Assembly (NCBI GenBank): GCA_947490145.1 | Contig: CANLGD010000007.1 | Span: forward strand, 1 to 64,000 | Source: Flavobacteriia bacterium | Lineage (GTDB): Bacteria; Bacteroidota; Bacteroidia; Flavobacteriales_D; Crocinitomicaceae | Length of the DNA stretch: 64,000 bases | Direction: 5' to 3' | In this document: positions 33,696 through 43,499 of the stretch, in pieces | Position numbering within the stretch: position 1 is the first letter of the stretch | Layout: each line of letters starts with the position of its first letter | Position numbers and translations under genes: made by a program | The notes under the pieces: generated by a model | What the model saw: the letters and a program-made list of their open reading frames with translations, nothing else | What the model was told of the DNA's origin: nothing | Database searches by the model: none

Positions 33696-34571
33696 TTATT
33701 TTAATATGTTCATAATTTCATCCACAATACGTTTTTCTAATCCTTTTGACACTGGAAAAAGAGGTAATCTCATTTTGTCAGTCATAATGTTTCTCGCTGA
33801 TAATCCGACTTTCACTCCACCAGGGTTTCCTTCTTCGAAGAAATAACGAGTTATTAATAATAATTCATAATGAATTGCTCGTGCGGTTTTAAAATCATTT
33901 TCCAATGCAGCTTTTACCATTTTTGTGAATTTCTCAGGCAAGGCATTAGAAACAACAGAAATAACACCCGAAGCTCCAGCAGCGATTAATGGCAAAGTTA
34001 CCGCGTCATCTCCTGAAAGTAAATTAAAACCACTTGGTTTACAACGAATAATTTCCATCATTTGATCGAAATTTCCAGAAGCTTCTTTCATAGCAACAAT
34101 GTTAGAAATTTCAGCTAAACGCAAAGTCGTTTCAGCACTTACATTAGACCCTGTTCTTCCAGGTACATTATACAAAATTATCGGTAAATCTGTTGCTTCA
34201 GCCAAATATTTGTAGTGCTGGTAAATGCCTTCTTGAATTGGTTTGTTATAGTAAGGTGAAACTGACAGAATTCCATCTACTCCATTTGGAATTAATTTAA
34301 AATTTTCAGCCACTTTTTTAGTATCGTTCCCACCAACACCATAAACAATTGGTAATTTACCTTTATTAACCTCTGTAACACATGCTAAAACCTCTTCTTT
34401 TTCCTTTTGAGACAAAGTGGGAGATTCACCCGTAGTTCCTTGTACAACCAAAAAATCAACTCCTCCTTCAATTTGAAGGTTTACCAATCCTTTTAAGGCT
34501 TCAAAATCAATTGAATCATCTGCTTTAAATGGTGTCACCAAGGCTGTTCCCGTACCAGAAAAATTTTTCAT
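33696..34571 (-). CDS. dapA: 4-hydroxy-tetrahydrodipicolinate synthase
   Basis: 291 residues from ATG 34571 (an upstream ATG at 34580 would add MIK). TIM-barrel class I aldolase: GTGTALVTPFKADDSIDFEAL, QGTTGESPTLSQKEK, YGVGGNDTKK, IILYNVPGRTG (catalytic Tyr), IVAMKEASGNFDQM (Schiff-base Lys) and LSGDDAVTLPLIAAGASGVISV. It condenses pyruvate with aspartate semialdehyde at the entry to lysine and diaminopimelate synthesis. Cytoplasmic. Its own -7 box lies in the end of the upstream methylase gene. Downstream is a 360-bp gap. Confidence 0.97.
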   Translation of the reverse strand: MKNFSGTGTALVTPFKADDSIDFEALKGLVNLQIEGGVDFLVVQGTTGESPTLSQKEKEEVLACVTEVNKGKLPIVYGVGGNDTKKVAENFKLIPNGVDGILSVSPYYNKPIQEGIYQHYKYLAEATDLPIILYNVPGRTGSNVSAETTLRLAEISNIVAMKEASGNFDQMMEIIRCKPSGFNLLSGDDAVTLPLIAAGASGVISVVSNALPEKFTKMVKAALENDFKTARAIHYELLLITRYFFEEGNPGGVKVGLSARNIMTDKMRLPLFPVSKGLEKRIVDEIMNILK

Positions 34572-34593
34572 TTTAATCATTTATTATTTTCTA

Positions 34594-34601
34594 CAAAACT
34601 A
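34594..34601 (-). promoter_or_regulatory. Putative -7 element for dapA
   Basis: TAGTTTTG on the minus strand fits TAnnTTTG and overlaps the stop codon of the methylase gene, 22 nt before the dapA ATG. It could let dapA be expressed separately from tsaD and the methylase. Confidence 0.4.
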
Positions 34602-35960
34602 ATCAATTTTCATTCTAATCCTCCATTCTTTCGGAAATAAATTGTTGAAGCGAGAACCAATGTGTTTTATCCAACCAAGTGGAATATTTTGATACGTAAT
34701 TAAATTATATCCCTTTTTTCCATCCAAAGGAAATGTCTCTCCTTTTAGATATTTCAAGGCTTCTTCTTTTGTCAGTTCAATTTTTTGCTCAAAATTTAAC
34801 AAATATGAATTCATCGCTAAAGCATGATCTGGTATGATTTCATCTCGCATTAAGGTCCCAATTTCTGTACAAAATTTAACAATTCTCATTTCTTGTTGTA
34901 AGAGTTTAATCTCGTTTACAAACAATTCTGGCAGAGCAAATACTATAGTATTCCATGAGAAAAATTCAAAACCTGTAGTTTTTGAGAACTGAGAAATGGA
35001 TTTCAAATCTTTTATTCTTGTCAAGCTTTGCTGTTTCACTTTCGGAAGTTTAATCGTTTTTGAATCGGCACTTTTTTGCAAGACAGCAATGTAAAACCCT
35101 TCCGTTTCTACTAAATTTGGCAATGCATAAGCACCAGCTTTTTTTCTATCTTGCTGAAAAGGTGAGAAATCTAATTCCAGAATTTCAGCGTTCAATTCAT
35201 TGGCAAACCAAATAATATTGTCTTCATTTTCTTGTTCATTAAACGTGCACGTTGAATAAATTAAATATCCACCAGGCTTCAGTGAAACCCAAACATCCAT
35301 AACAATTCGCTTTTGACGCGCTGCACACAAATTTACATTTTCTTCTGACCATTCATTTCTTGAATCTATATCTTTTCGAAACATGCCTTCCCCAGAACAT
35401 GGAGCATCGACAACAATTACATCAAAAAAATGTGGTAAACGCAGAAAATCTTTTGGATCATTGTTTGTAACTACGGTATTTGAATTTCCCCATTTTATTA
35501 AATTCTCTTTCAGTATTTTAGACCTTGCATGTATAACTTCATTACTAATCAGTAAACCCTTTTCACTTAAAAATGAGGCGATTAAACCTGATTTACCTCC
35601 AGGAGCAGCACATAAATCTAATATTTTAGGACCTTTATCTAGTTCTAATTGACTTAAAACTTTAGCTAACATCATTGAACCAGCTTCCTGTGAATAATAT
35701 ACACCAGAATGATAAAGTGGATCTAAAGTGAAATTTGGTCTTTCTTCCAAATAAGTTCCATTTTCGCACCATTGAATTGGATTGCTGGATTGCTGGATTG
35801 TTGGATTGTTAGACGAATCGCTTGGAATCTTTTTAGATGGATTAAATCGAATACTTATTGGAGAAATTCCGTTCAACGATTCTAGTAATTCTTCACCTAA
35901 ATAAGAATCATTTTTAACGCGATTTTCAAAATTTAAAGGAAAGGATTTTTCTACCATCAT
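34599..35960 (-). CDS. rRNA (cytosine-C5)-methyltransferase, RsmF/NOL1-NOP2-Sun family
   Basis: 453 residues. RCMT catalytic domain about 25-310: SIRFNPSKK, then YYSQEAGSMMLAKVL, SAM motif ILDLCAAPGGKSG, DAPCSGEGMFRKD (first conserved Cys, releasing cysteine) and YSTCTFNEQENED (catalytic Cys). The C-terminal domain about 370-453 resembles the RNA-binding FAU-1/PUA end of RsmF (LKGETFPLDGKKGYNLITYQNIPLGWIKH...N.FPKEWRI). It makes m5C in 16S rRNA. Between FNPSKK and WCENGTYLEERP lies a Ser/Asn/Gln-rich insert encoded by an octanucleotide repeat. Second gene of tsaD-methylase-dapA, 36 bp after tsaD. Confidence 0.9.
   Translation of the reverse strand: MMVEKSFPLNFENRVKNDSYLGEELLESLNGISPISIRFNPSKKIPSDSSNNPTIQQSSNPIQWCENGTYLEERPNFTLDPLYHSGVYYSQEAGSMMLAKVLSQLELDKGPKILDLCAAPGGKSGLIASFLSEKGLLISNEVIHARSKILKENLIKWGNSNTVVTNNDPKDFLRLPHFFDVIVVDAPCSGEGMFRKDIDSRNEWSEENVNLCAARQKRIVMDVWVSLKPGGYLIYSTCTFNEQENEDNIIWFANELNAEILELDFSPFQQDRKKAGAYALPNLVETEGFYIAVLQKSADSKTIKLPKVKQQSLTRIKDLKSISQFSKTTGFEFFSWNTIVFALPELFVNEIKLLQQEMRIVKFCTEIGTLMRDEIIPDHALAMNSYLLNFEQKIELTKEEALKYLKGETFPLDGKKGYNLITYQNIPLGWIKHIGSRFNNLFPKEWRIRMKID
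35779..35810. repeat. Octanucleotide tandem repeat inside the rRNA methylase gene
   Basis: Four copies of GGATTGCT/GGATTGTT on the plus strand (32 bp), encoding NNPTIQQSSN on the minus strand. The unit length is not a multiple of three, so a change of one unit would shift the frame about 60 codons into the gene. Confidence 0.85.
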
Positions 35961-35996
35961 GTTTTTATTTAAAAAATATTTTTGTCCTTAATAAAT

Positions 35997-37019
35997 CTAA
36001 ATTGCCATGCGAGATTTCGCACTGATAGTTTGATTTGCAAATAATCCTTTTTGGAACATAAAATATCCTGTCATAGCAATCATTGCAGCATTATCAGTGC
36101 AATATTCAAATTTAGGAATAAATGTTTTCCAATTATTCTCTTTGCCCATTTTTTCCAAACGACTTCTCAATCCAGAGTTTGCGGAAACTCCCCCAGCAAT
36201 AGCAATTTGATTGATATTGAAATCTTTTGCAACTAATTCTAATTTATAAAAAAGTACATCTAAAATTGCTTTTTGAACCGATGCACATATATTTTCTAAT
36301 TCTTCTCGGATGAAATTGGGATTTACTTTCACTTGTTTCTGAATAAAATACAAAATTGATGTCTTTAAACCGCTGAAACTAAAATCATATTTCTCCATTC
36401 GGGGTTTTGCAAAAGTAAATTTATTTTCGTCACCTAATTTTGCATATTTATCAATTAATGGTCCACCAGGATAAGGAAGTCCTAAAATTTTTGCTGTTTT
36501 ATCAAAAGCTTCTCCCGCAGCATCATCAATTGTTGAACCCAAAACTTCCATTTCTAAATAATCTCTAACTAAGACCAATTGAGTATGGCCTCCAGAAACG
36601 GTCATGCAAATAAATGGAAAAGTCGGTTTTCCTTTCTTTTCATCGTCAATAAAATGTGCTAAGATATGACCATGCATGTGATTAACATCTATTAAAGGAA
36701 TATTTTTCCCCATAGCAAAAGCCTTAGCAAAAGAAGTCCCAACCAAAAGAGAACCTAGCAAACCTGGACCACAAGTAAATGCAACTGCATCAATTTCATC
36801 AGCAGAAATTCCAGCTTTTTTTATTGCAGCATCAACAACAGGTACAATATTTTGCTGATGAGCTCTAGAAGCTAGCTCTGGAACTACTCCACCATACAAT
36901 TCATGTACTTTTTGTCCGGCGATAATATTGGACAAAATGGCGTTATTTTTGATAATTGCTGCAGAAGTATCATCGCAGGAGGATTCAATTCCTAAAATTA
37001 TAGTTTGTTTTATGCTCAA
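35997..37019 (-). CDS. tsaD: tRNA threonylcarbamoyladenosine biosynthesis protein TsaD
   Basis: 340 residues from TTG 37019. The frame is open to 37088, but those extra 23 residues overlap the divergent tamB start and match nothing in the family, whereas relatives start about 5 residues before ILGIESSCDD. ASKHA fold: ILGIESSCDDTSAA, GVVPELASRAHQQ, VNHMHGHILAHF (metal His pair), TVSGGHTQLV, AAGEAFDKTAKILGLPYPGG, SFSGLKTSI, IAGGVSANSGLR, and CTDNAAMIAMTG. With TsaB/TsaC/TsaE it transfers the threonylcarbamoyl group to A37 of tRNA. First of tsaD-methylase-dapA. The gap to divergent tamB is only 34 bp. Confidence 0.95.
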   Translation of the reverse strand: MSIKQTIILGIESSCDDTSAAIIKNNAILSNIIAGQKVHELYGGVVPELASRAHQQNIVPVVDAAIKKAGISADEIDAVAFTCGPGLLGSLLVGTSFAKAFAMGKNIPLIDVNHMHGHILAHFIDDEKKGKPTFPFICMTVSGGHTQLVLVRDYLEMEVLGSTIDDAAGEAFDKTAKILGLPYPGGPLIDKYAKLGDENKFTFAKPRMEKYDFSFSGLKTSILYFIQKQVKVNPNFIREELENICASVQKAILDVLFYKLELVAKDFNINQIAIAGGVSANSGLRSRLEKMGKENNWKTFIPKFEYCTDNAAMIAMTGYFMFQKGLFANQTISAKSRMAI

Positions 37020-37033
37020 CTTTGTTATTTTTG
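37004..37033 (+). promoter_or_regulatory. Putative promoter of tamB
   Basis: TTTG (37004-37007), 18-nt spacer, TATTTTTG (37026-37033), fitting TTTG-N19-TAnnTTTG, ends 20 nt before the ATG at 37054. The -33 half lies inside the 5' end of divergent tsaD. Confidence 0.55.
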
Positions 37034-37053
37034 TATTCTGAATGGTAAATTGA

Positions 37054-40000
37054 ATGGTAAAATTACTCAAAATATTAATGCGTTTCATCGGGATTATTCT
37101 TGAATGGTCATTAATTTTATTGATTTTTATCTCATTTGCAATTAGAAGTAGTCAATTTCAAACTTTTTTAGGCCAAAAAGCCACTCAGTATTTTTCTAAA
37201 GAATTAAAAACTAAAATATCCATTGAAAAAGTTGACATTTATTTTTTCGATAAAGTTGCCTTAGATGGTGTTTTTGTGTTAGACCAAAAAAATGATACTT
37301 TAGCTGATTTAAAGTCAATTCATGTTGTTTTAAATAAATTTGATAGCAAGAATAAAATTATAGATTTAAAGGAAGTTGTCTTAAAAAATGGAAATGTTAA
37401 ATTAAATCGAGAAAAGAAAAAAGGTGAATTTAACTTTCAGTTTATTTCAGATTATTTTGCATCGACAGATACGACTGCTTCTGAACCATTTGAAATCAAA
37501 TTAAATACGATTCGTTTAAAACAAATTAATTTCAAATACGACGATAATCGATCAGCTTATACTCTTTATGGAATTGATTATGCGCATTTAAACTTCAAAA
37601 ACCTTTATTTAAATGCAAGTAATTTTAAAATATTAAAAAGCGGAGGATTAGAAACCTATGTAAAGCATATTTCATTTCGAGAGAAATCAGGCTTTAATTT
37701 AAATAAATTTTCTTCAAAAATTGCCTTCGACGACAAAGGATTGAGAATGAACTATTTGAGAATAATCACTCCAAAATCAAAAATATTCTTCTCAAAATTA
37801 AATCTAAACATTGAAAAACCAGAAGATTTTAGCGAATTTGTTGACAAAGTCGTTTTTGATGTTTCTATGAATAAAAGTATTATTTCTTTAGATGACATTT
37901 CAATTTTTGCTAATGCTTTAGAAGGAATGAAGCAAAAAATTGTAATGCAAGCAGAAATTACAAATCGCATAAAAGATTTAAAATTAGCTAACTTGGATAT
38001 ACAAACTGGAAAAAAGACAAAAATTCAAGGAACCTTCAATTTACCTGATTTCAGAGAATTAGACAAAGCATTTTTCAATGAACGGATAACCTATGCAAAC
38101 ATTGATTTAAAAGATATTGAAGCAATTTTACTTCCTGTTTCAAGTAAGGATCGTCACATTAAATTAGATGCTAGTGTTCAAAAATTAAAGCAAATTCGTA
38201 TAAAAGATTTCCGTTTGGATGGAATGTATTCGAATTTTGTAATTAAAAGTGATTTAATTGCTACAAATTTAGGTTCTATTGAAATGGATAATGGAATTAT
38301 GTTTACAGAACATAAAGATAGAAATTCATTTACTTTTGAAAAATCTTTTGGCAGTGATTATGATATTAAAATTGATTCATTTCAGTTAGGTGATTTTATT
38401 TCAAATAAAGAAATTGGGGCACTGACAGGCAACTTTTTTTTAGAGGGAGAATTATTTTCATCCGGAAAAGTGGATATAAATTCTATTCAAGGAGATTTGA
38501 AAAAATTTCATTTAATGGATTATACTTACAACGATATTATTATTAAAGAAGGATACTTTGTAAACAATGTTTTTGAAGGTAAAGTTGATATTGAGGATGA
38601 TAATTTGAATTTAACTTACAATGGTTTGCTAGATTTAAATAAAAATCAGCGCTTTATTTTTGATATTGATATTACAGAAGCAATTTTGGATAATTTGAAC
38701 TTAACAAAAGTTGAAAATAATGTCTTGAAATCAAAATTTTCAGTTGATATTTACGGTACTAATACCACTAATTATTCTGGAGAAATATCCTTAAATGGTT
38801 TATTTTATTCTGAAGGCGACAAAAACTTTGAAATACCTTCTATGAAAATTAAAATGGACCGCAGCGAGTCAATTGATATTTTAACAATCACAAGTCAAGC
38901 ATTAAATGCATTTGTGAAAGGAAAAATAGATTTTGCGACTGTTGGAGATGATATTAATAATCAATTTAACACAATTTTTCCTGCAATATTTAAACAGAAA
39001 GTTGTAAAACCAGCTAAACAAAAAAATAAATTTGAATACAGAATCGAATTTTTGGAAGTAAATAATTTTCTGAACATTTTTGTTCCTAGTTTAAAAATTG
39101 CAAACGGTTCAAAAATAGATGGTTATTATGATGCATATAAAAATGATTTTGCATTGAATTTAAATTCGAGTAAAATCAGTTACGATGAAATTGTTTTAAC
39201 AAATTTACAAGTTACACAATTGGTAAATAAAAATTCCTTAGACGCTCAATTTTCTGTTGAAAAGTTTAATGTAAATGATTCACTTTTTGTGAGCAATGCA
39301 ACTTTTACTGCCACGGGTGAAAAAGATGAAATTAATTCAGAATTAAAATGGAATCCAAATACAAGCAATGAAACCTTTTTCCATTGGAAAACAATTGTTA
39401 ATGATTTAAATAGTTATTTCTTCAATCTTAATCCCTCCTATTTTGTTATCAAAGGTCACAAATGGGATATTGTTGATAATTCTCAAATTTTATTAGCGCC
39501 AAAAGATATTCAAATTCAGAACTTTAAGATGCAAAGAGATAATCAGTTTTTAACAATTGACGGCTGTATTTCTGAGCAAAATAAAGACATTTTAAAACTT
39601 GAAATAAGTAACTTAGAATTAGAAGATTTCACTTCAGTTTTGGGTTTAGATATGAATATCCAAGGAGAATTAAATGGTGCAGCAACTATTTCTGATCCGT
39701 TTAATAATGTCAGTTTTACGAGCAATGCAGCAATACGAGATTTAGTTATTAATGGTGGTGAAGTTGGTGACATTAATCTAAATGGCGCTTGGGCAAAAGC
39801 ATCTCAAAGTATTGATTTGGATGGCGAATTATTTTATAAAAAGAATAAAAGTTTTAATTTTGATGGAAGTTATTACTTAAAAAAGGATAAAGACAATTTG
39901 AATTTCGATTTGGATTTTGATTATACAGATATTCAATTTGCAAATGCCTTTATGGATCCACTTGTAATTTCAGGAATTAGAGGTTTAATTGATGGTAAAT

Positions 40001-41613
40001 TAAAAATTACTGGTTCACCTGAAGAACCCGTAATAAATGGATTAATTGATTTAAAAGGTGGAAATGCAAAAGTCGAAATGTTTGGTGTAAACTTTGGCTT
40101 CAATGGAGAAATTGCACTTGACAAAGATGGAATTTACATCGATAATATGCCATTAATAGATGAAGATGGAAATACTGGAGCACTCGTTGGAACGGTATTT
40201 CACAATAATTTTGCCGATTGGAATTTTGATTTAGCATTCAATTTAATTGATGATGCGTACGCATTGAAAAATTTCCGTCGTGAACAAGCTTTAGAACGAT
40301 TTTTAGTTATGAATACAGTTCATAAAGAAGGTGATATATACAATGGTAAAGCTTATGTAACTGGAACAGCAAATATTTACGGATATGCAGACAATCTAAA
40401 CATTGATGTAGATTTAAAAACCGAAAAAGATACAAAAATTGAATTTCCAATGTATGGCGCAGGAGAAATTGGTGAAAATGATTGGATAAAATTCACACCA
40501 AAAGATAAATTAGCAGCAGTAATCCCCGACAAAATTGATTTTTCAGGAATAAATATGTCCTTAAACTTCAATGTCACTCCTGAAGCGGAATTGAAAATAA
40601 TTTTCAATCCAGATTTACATGATGAAATCATTGCTTTTGGTGAAGGAAATATCGCCATGGATATTAGTGGATTTGGAGATGTAAAAATGGATGGCGTTTT
40701 TAAAATTGCTGATGGAAGCTATTATAACTTTGTAATGCCGCCTGTTCCACCTCAAATATTTCAAATCGAGAAAGGTGGCACAATCTCCTGGTCAGGAGAT
40801 GTTTACGAAACCCAGTTAGATTTGAAAACATACAATGAAGTCACAACAACTTTAGCCAACATAATGCCTAATATTGAAGATTCAAAATCTTCGCAATCTA
40901 AAAGTGTTCGTTGTTACTTAAATTTAACTGGAAAATTATCTGATTCAGATATCATGAAATTTGATATTGAAATTCCAAAAGCAACAGATGGTGAAAGAAG
41001 TGCTTTAGCTAGAATTAAGAGTGTGCCAGATGAATTAAATAAGCAGTTCTTCTCTTTATTAATCTTCAAAAAATTCCAACCAACTGCTGGAAATGGAAAT
41101 GCTTCGGGAAGTTCTGATGCAGCTTTGGATATTGCTTCAAGTCAAATAAATGATGCTTTAAATAGCATGACCGATAAATTCAAAGTTAATGTCGGACTCA
41201 AAGAAACTGAACAGAAATTTGGCTTGGAGAAAAAATTGTTAAACGACAGATTAATTATAAAAGGAAGTTTAGGTGTTGAAAATTCAAGTGCACAAACTAG
41301 TTCATTTATTGGTGATATAAATTTAGAATATTTGATTAATGAAGATGGGACTTTTAGAATCAGTATTTTTAATGAATCGAATGAAAACTCAGTAATTCAA
41401 GAGAAAACTTCTGGCCAATTTACGCAAGGTGCAGGTTTAAACTACCAGGAAGATTTTAACAATTTTCAAGATTTTAAGATGGCTCAATATTTCTTGGATT
41501 TATTCAGAAAACAAGGTGCGAAAAAATATCCAATTAAAAAGAAAAGAAGACAGAAAAGTGTTCCAAAAAATGGAATTAGTTCTAATGCAATTAAACCTGA
41601 TGAAGTTGATTAG
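37054..41613 (+). CDS. tamB: TamB-type translocation and assembly module protein
   Basis: 1519 residues. One N-terminal membrane anchor (about 9-30, FIGIILEWSLILLIFISFAI), then a long repetitive beta-structure (AsmA/TamB taco-like groove) with many isoleucine/aspartate/asparagine strands, such as IDYAHLNFKNLYLNAS. The C-terminal DUF490 region about 1000-1470 carries GLIDGKLKITGSPEEPVINGLIDLK, and a conserved run with LDIASSQINDALNSMTDKFKVNVGL. TamB spans the periplasm and helps outer-membrane protein assembly and lipid transport. Final 40 residues are Lys/Arg-rich, which is usual here. Divergent from tsaD, a common Bacteroidota arrangement. The TamA partner is not in the window. Confidence 0.93.
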   Translation: MVKLLKILMRFIGIILEWSLILLIFISFAIRSSQFQTFLGQKATQYFSKELKTKISIEKVDIYFFDKVALDGVFVLDQKNDTLADLKSIHVVLNKFDSKNKIIDLKEVVLKNGNVKLNREKKKGEFNFQFISDYFASTDTTASEPFEIKLNTIRLKQINFKYDDNRSAYTLYGIDYAHLNFKNLYLNASNFKILKSGGLETYVKHISFREKSGFNLNKFSSKIAFDDKGLRMNYLRIITPKSKIFFSKLNLNIEKPEDFSEFVDKVVFDVSMNKSIISLDDISIFANALEGMKQKIVMQAEITNRIKDLKLANLDIQTGKKTKIQGTFNLPDFRELDKAFFNERITYANIDLKDIEAILLPVSSKDRHIKLDASVQKLKQIRIKDFRLDGMYSNFVIKSDLIATNLGSIEMDNGIMFTEHKDRNSFTFEKSFGSDYDIKIDSFQLGDFISNKEIGALTGNFFLEGELFSSGKVDINSIQGDLKKFHLMDYTYNDIIIKEGYFVNNVFEGKVDIEDDNLNLTYNGLLDLNKNQRFIFDIDITEAILDNLNLTKVENNVLKSKFSVDIYGTNTTNYSGEISLNGLFYSEGDKNFEIPSMKIKMDRSESIDILTITSQALNAFVKGKIDFATVGDDINNQFNTIFPAIFKQKVVKPAKQKNKFEYRIEFLEVNNFLNIFVPSLKIANGSKIDGYYDAYKNDFALNLNSSKISYDEIVLTNLQVTQLVNKNSLDAQFSVEKFNVNDSLFVSNATFTATGEKDEINSELKWNPNTSNETFFHWKTIVNDLNSYFFNLNPSYFVIKGHKWDIVDNSQILLAPKDIQIQNFKMQRDNQFLTIDGCISEQNKDILKLEISNLELEDFTSVLGLDMNIQGELNGAATISDPFNNVSFTSNAAIRDLVINGGEVGDINLNGAWAKASQSIDLDGELFYKKNKSFNFDGSYYLKKDKDNLNFDLDFDYTDIQFANAFMDPLVISGIRGLIDGKLKITGSPEEPVINGLIDLKGGNAKVEMFGVNFGFNGEIALDKDGIYIDNMPLIDEDGNTGALVGTVFHNNFADWNFDLAFNLIDDAYALKNFRREQALERFLVMNTVHKEGDIYNGKAYVTGTANIYGYADNLNIDVDLKTEKDTKIEFPMYGAGEIGENDWIKFTPKDKLAAVIPDKIDFSGINMSLNFNVTPEAELKIIFNPDLHDEIIAFGEGNIAMDISGFGDVKMDGVFKIADGSYYNFVMPPVPPQIFQIEKGGTISWSGDVYETQLDLKTYNEVTTTLANIMPNIEDSKSSQSKSVRCYLNLTGKLSDSDIMKFDIEIPKATDGERSALARIKSVPDELNKQFFSLLIFKKFQPTAGNGNASGSSDAALDIASSQINDALNSMTDKFKVNVGLKETEQKFGLEKKLLNDRLIIKGSLGVENSSAQTSSFIGDINLEYLINEDGTFRISIFNESNENSVIQEKTSGQFTQGAGLNYQEDFNNFQDFKMAQYFLDLFRKQGAKKYPIKKKRRQKSVPKNGISSNAIKPDEVD

Positions 41614-41665
41614 AATGAAGAGTGAAAAACCTAAAATGAAGAGTGATAAATGAAGAATGAAAAAT
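41614..41665 (+). repeat. Short direct repeats after tamB
   Basis: Three copies of AATGAAGARTGA (41614, 41635, 41649) directly after the tamB stop, in a 172-bp gap with no gene. Confidence 0.6.
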
Positions 41666-41785
41666 TTGGTGCCTAAATAAACCTTAATTCTTAATTCGCA
41701 AATGTTTGTTCAGAATCATCAATATACATGACCTTTTGAGAAAATAAATTAAAACTGGCAAATAAGATTGTTATTATAAAATAGT

Positions 41786-43285
41786 TTACCTTTCTGGTTT
41801 TCTTTTTGATTTGATGAATTTTAATCCAGTTTTTAGGTAATTATTAATTTCTGGTTCCAAATTTAGAACATAAATTGTACCCAAAAAACTAATGGTCACA
41901 AAAAGTGAATTAAAAATTAATTCTACAAATCTGTTTTGGAAAATTTGTCCACTAAATTCAAAGGCAAGGCAAATTATAGAAAACAAGACAATTACTTTAA
42001 TTTGTTTCCAATTAAAAGGATGAATTTCATAAGCAAAATAAACAAAAATCAAGCGACAAAGATTATATGCCAATAAACCAAAACTTGTTGCAATTGCAGC
42101 CCCGATAATTCCACATTTTGGTATTAACAAATAGTTTAAAACAAAAACAGAAAACAATAACACAAATGTAAAAATGATGTCGTATTTGAATTTTTTAGAA
42201 GTAATTAAGATTGTTCCATTCAAACCAAAATACATATCAACCAAACGACCAATCATTAAAAATAAAAATACTAAAATTCCTGCTTGGTATTCTTGTGGCA
42301 AAAATGAAAATAATTCAACTCGATTTACCCAAACCAACAAAAACATAAACAAGCCAATTACCAAGGAAATAGAACTTACTTTTTGATATAATTCGCTCAT
42401 TTTATCCATTGCTTTTTCTTTCCAATACTGCGGAATCAATGGATTTGTAATGCGCATCAAAGATTTATAAGGAATTTGCATTGCGCTTGTCAAATAAATA
42501 ATCGTTGTGTAAACTCCAGTTTCCTTTAAACCAATAAAATAGGCAATCATCAAAGCATCCATTGTTATAACTGTCAAAGAGCCAATCGTATTTGTGTAAC
42601 TAAAAAGACTGAATGAAAAAATGATTTTTTTAAACTTTCTTGAAATTTTTAATGTACTACGATTGAATTTTATTTCATTCGATTTATACAAATAAATTAA
42701 TAAAACGAAAGAAGGTACAAAATAAATCAATGCATGAATTATGAAAAATTGGTTGAAATTTATCCAATCAAATGCCAAAATTGTCAGAAGAATTGTAATT
42801 AATATCCGTAAAATAAACTCATACAAAAAAACAGATAAAATATTCTTAAAAAGTGACCTTAAATAGGCTTCAAAAACCAAGAAAAAAACATTTGCAATTC
42901 CGATTGGTAAAATCCAATAATAATAATCAACAAAAAGTGCCGATTTTTCAGAATAATAGTCCACAATTTGACTTTGCAATAAAACAACGATTGAAGAAAA
43001 TAATAATATCCCAGCGAAAACAAAAATCAAATTAAGGACAAAAAAGTTTTGCTTCTGTTCATTATTTTCTCTAAAAAAGGGCAAAAATTTTGCGATAGCA
43101 TTTATAGCTCCTAAATTTGAAAGTTGAGCAAACAAAAGTCCAACACTCAAAATTAGGTTTATCAATCCAATTTCTTCTGTACTCAAAATTAAAACAAAAA
43201 GAATTCCTTTGTTTAAATAACCTAATAATAAACCCAAATAGGTTATTATCATTGTACGTAAAGCATCTTTTTGTATAAAGCCCAT
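41786..43285 (-). CDS. Polysaccharide flippase-like membrane protein (Wzx/MATE family)
   Basis: 499 residues, about 12-14 membrane segments, no signal peptide. Start MGFIQKDALRTMIITYLGLLLGYLNKGILFVLI is typical of Bacteroidota O-antigen flippases, with long hydrophobic helices every 25-35 residues and a central polar loop with PQYWKEKAMDKMSELYQKV. The family moves undecaprenyl-linked sugar units across the inner membrane. Neighbours on the plus strand, a methyltransferase and a glycosyltransferase, suggest a small surface-glycan locus. No polymerase or priming transferase is in the window. The 172-bp gap downstream and 214-bp gap upstream have no genes. Confidence 0.88.
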   Translation of the reverse strand: MGFIQKDALRTMIITYLGLLLGYLNKGILFVLILSTEEIGLINLILSVGLLFAQLSNLGAINAIAKFLPFFRENNEQKQNFFVLNLIFVFAGILLFSSIVVLLQSQIVDYYSEKSALFVDYYYWILPIGIANVFFLVFEAYLRSLFKNILSVFLYEFILRILITILLTILAFDWINFNQFFIIHALIYFVPSFVLLIYLYKSNEIKFNRSTLKISRKFKKIIFSFSLFSYTNTIGSLTVITMDALMIAYFIGLKETGVYTTIIYLTSAMQIPYKSLMRITNPLIPQYWKEKAMDKMSELYQKVSSISLVIGLFMFLLVWVNRVELFSFLPQEYQAGILVFLFLMIGRLVDMYFGLNGTILITSKKFKYDIIFTFVLLFSVFVLNYLLIPKCGIIGAAIATSFGLLAYNLCRLIFVYFAYEIHPFNWKQIKVIVLFSIICLAFEFSGQIFQNRFVELIFNSLFVTISFLGTIYVLNLEPEINNYLKTGLKFIKSKRKPER

Positions 43286-43457
43286 GAGGGGAAGTCAAAA
43301 TTTAATTTTTAATTATTCTCAAATTTGAATTAGCGCCAAATCATATTTAAAAATCGATGAATAACTTAGTTGAGCATTCACTTTATAAAATCTAAAAAAA
43401 GAGGCAAATGAGAATGGAGTTTTCAAAAAAAATATTCATCAAATATATAGATTTTTT

Positions 43458-43487
43458 TTTGATAAATCAAACAAATAATTAAATTTG
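43458..43487 (+). promoter_or_regulatory. Putative promoter of the FkbM-glycosyltransferase pair
   Basis: TTTG (43458-43461), 18 nt, TAAATTTG (43480-43487), ends 12 nt before the FkbM ATG. It fits the Bacteroidota pattern. Confidence 0.5.
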
Positions 43488-43499
43488 TAAAAATAAATT

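Noticed and set aside
37020-37088. Longer tsaD N-terminus overlapping tamB
   Set aside because: Residues show no family match and overlap the divergent gene start.
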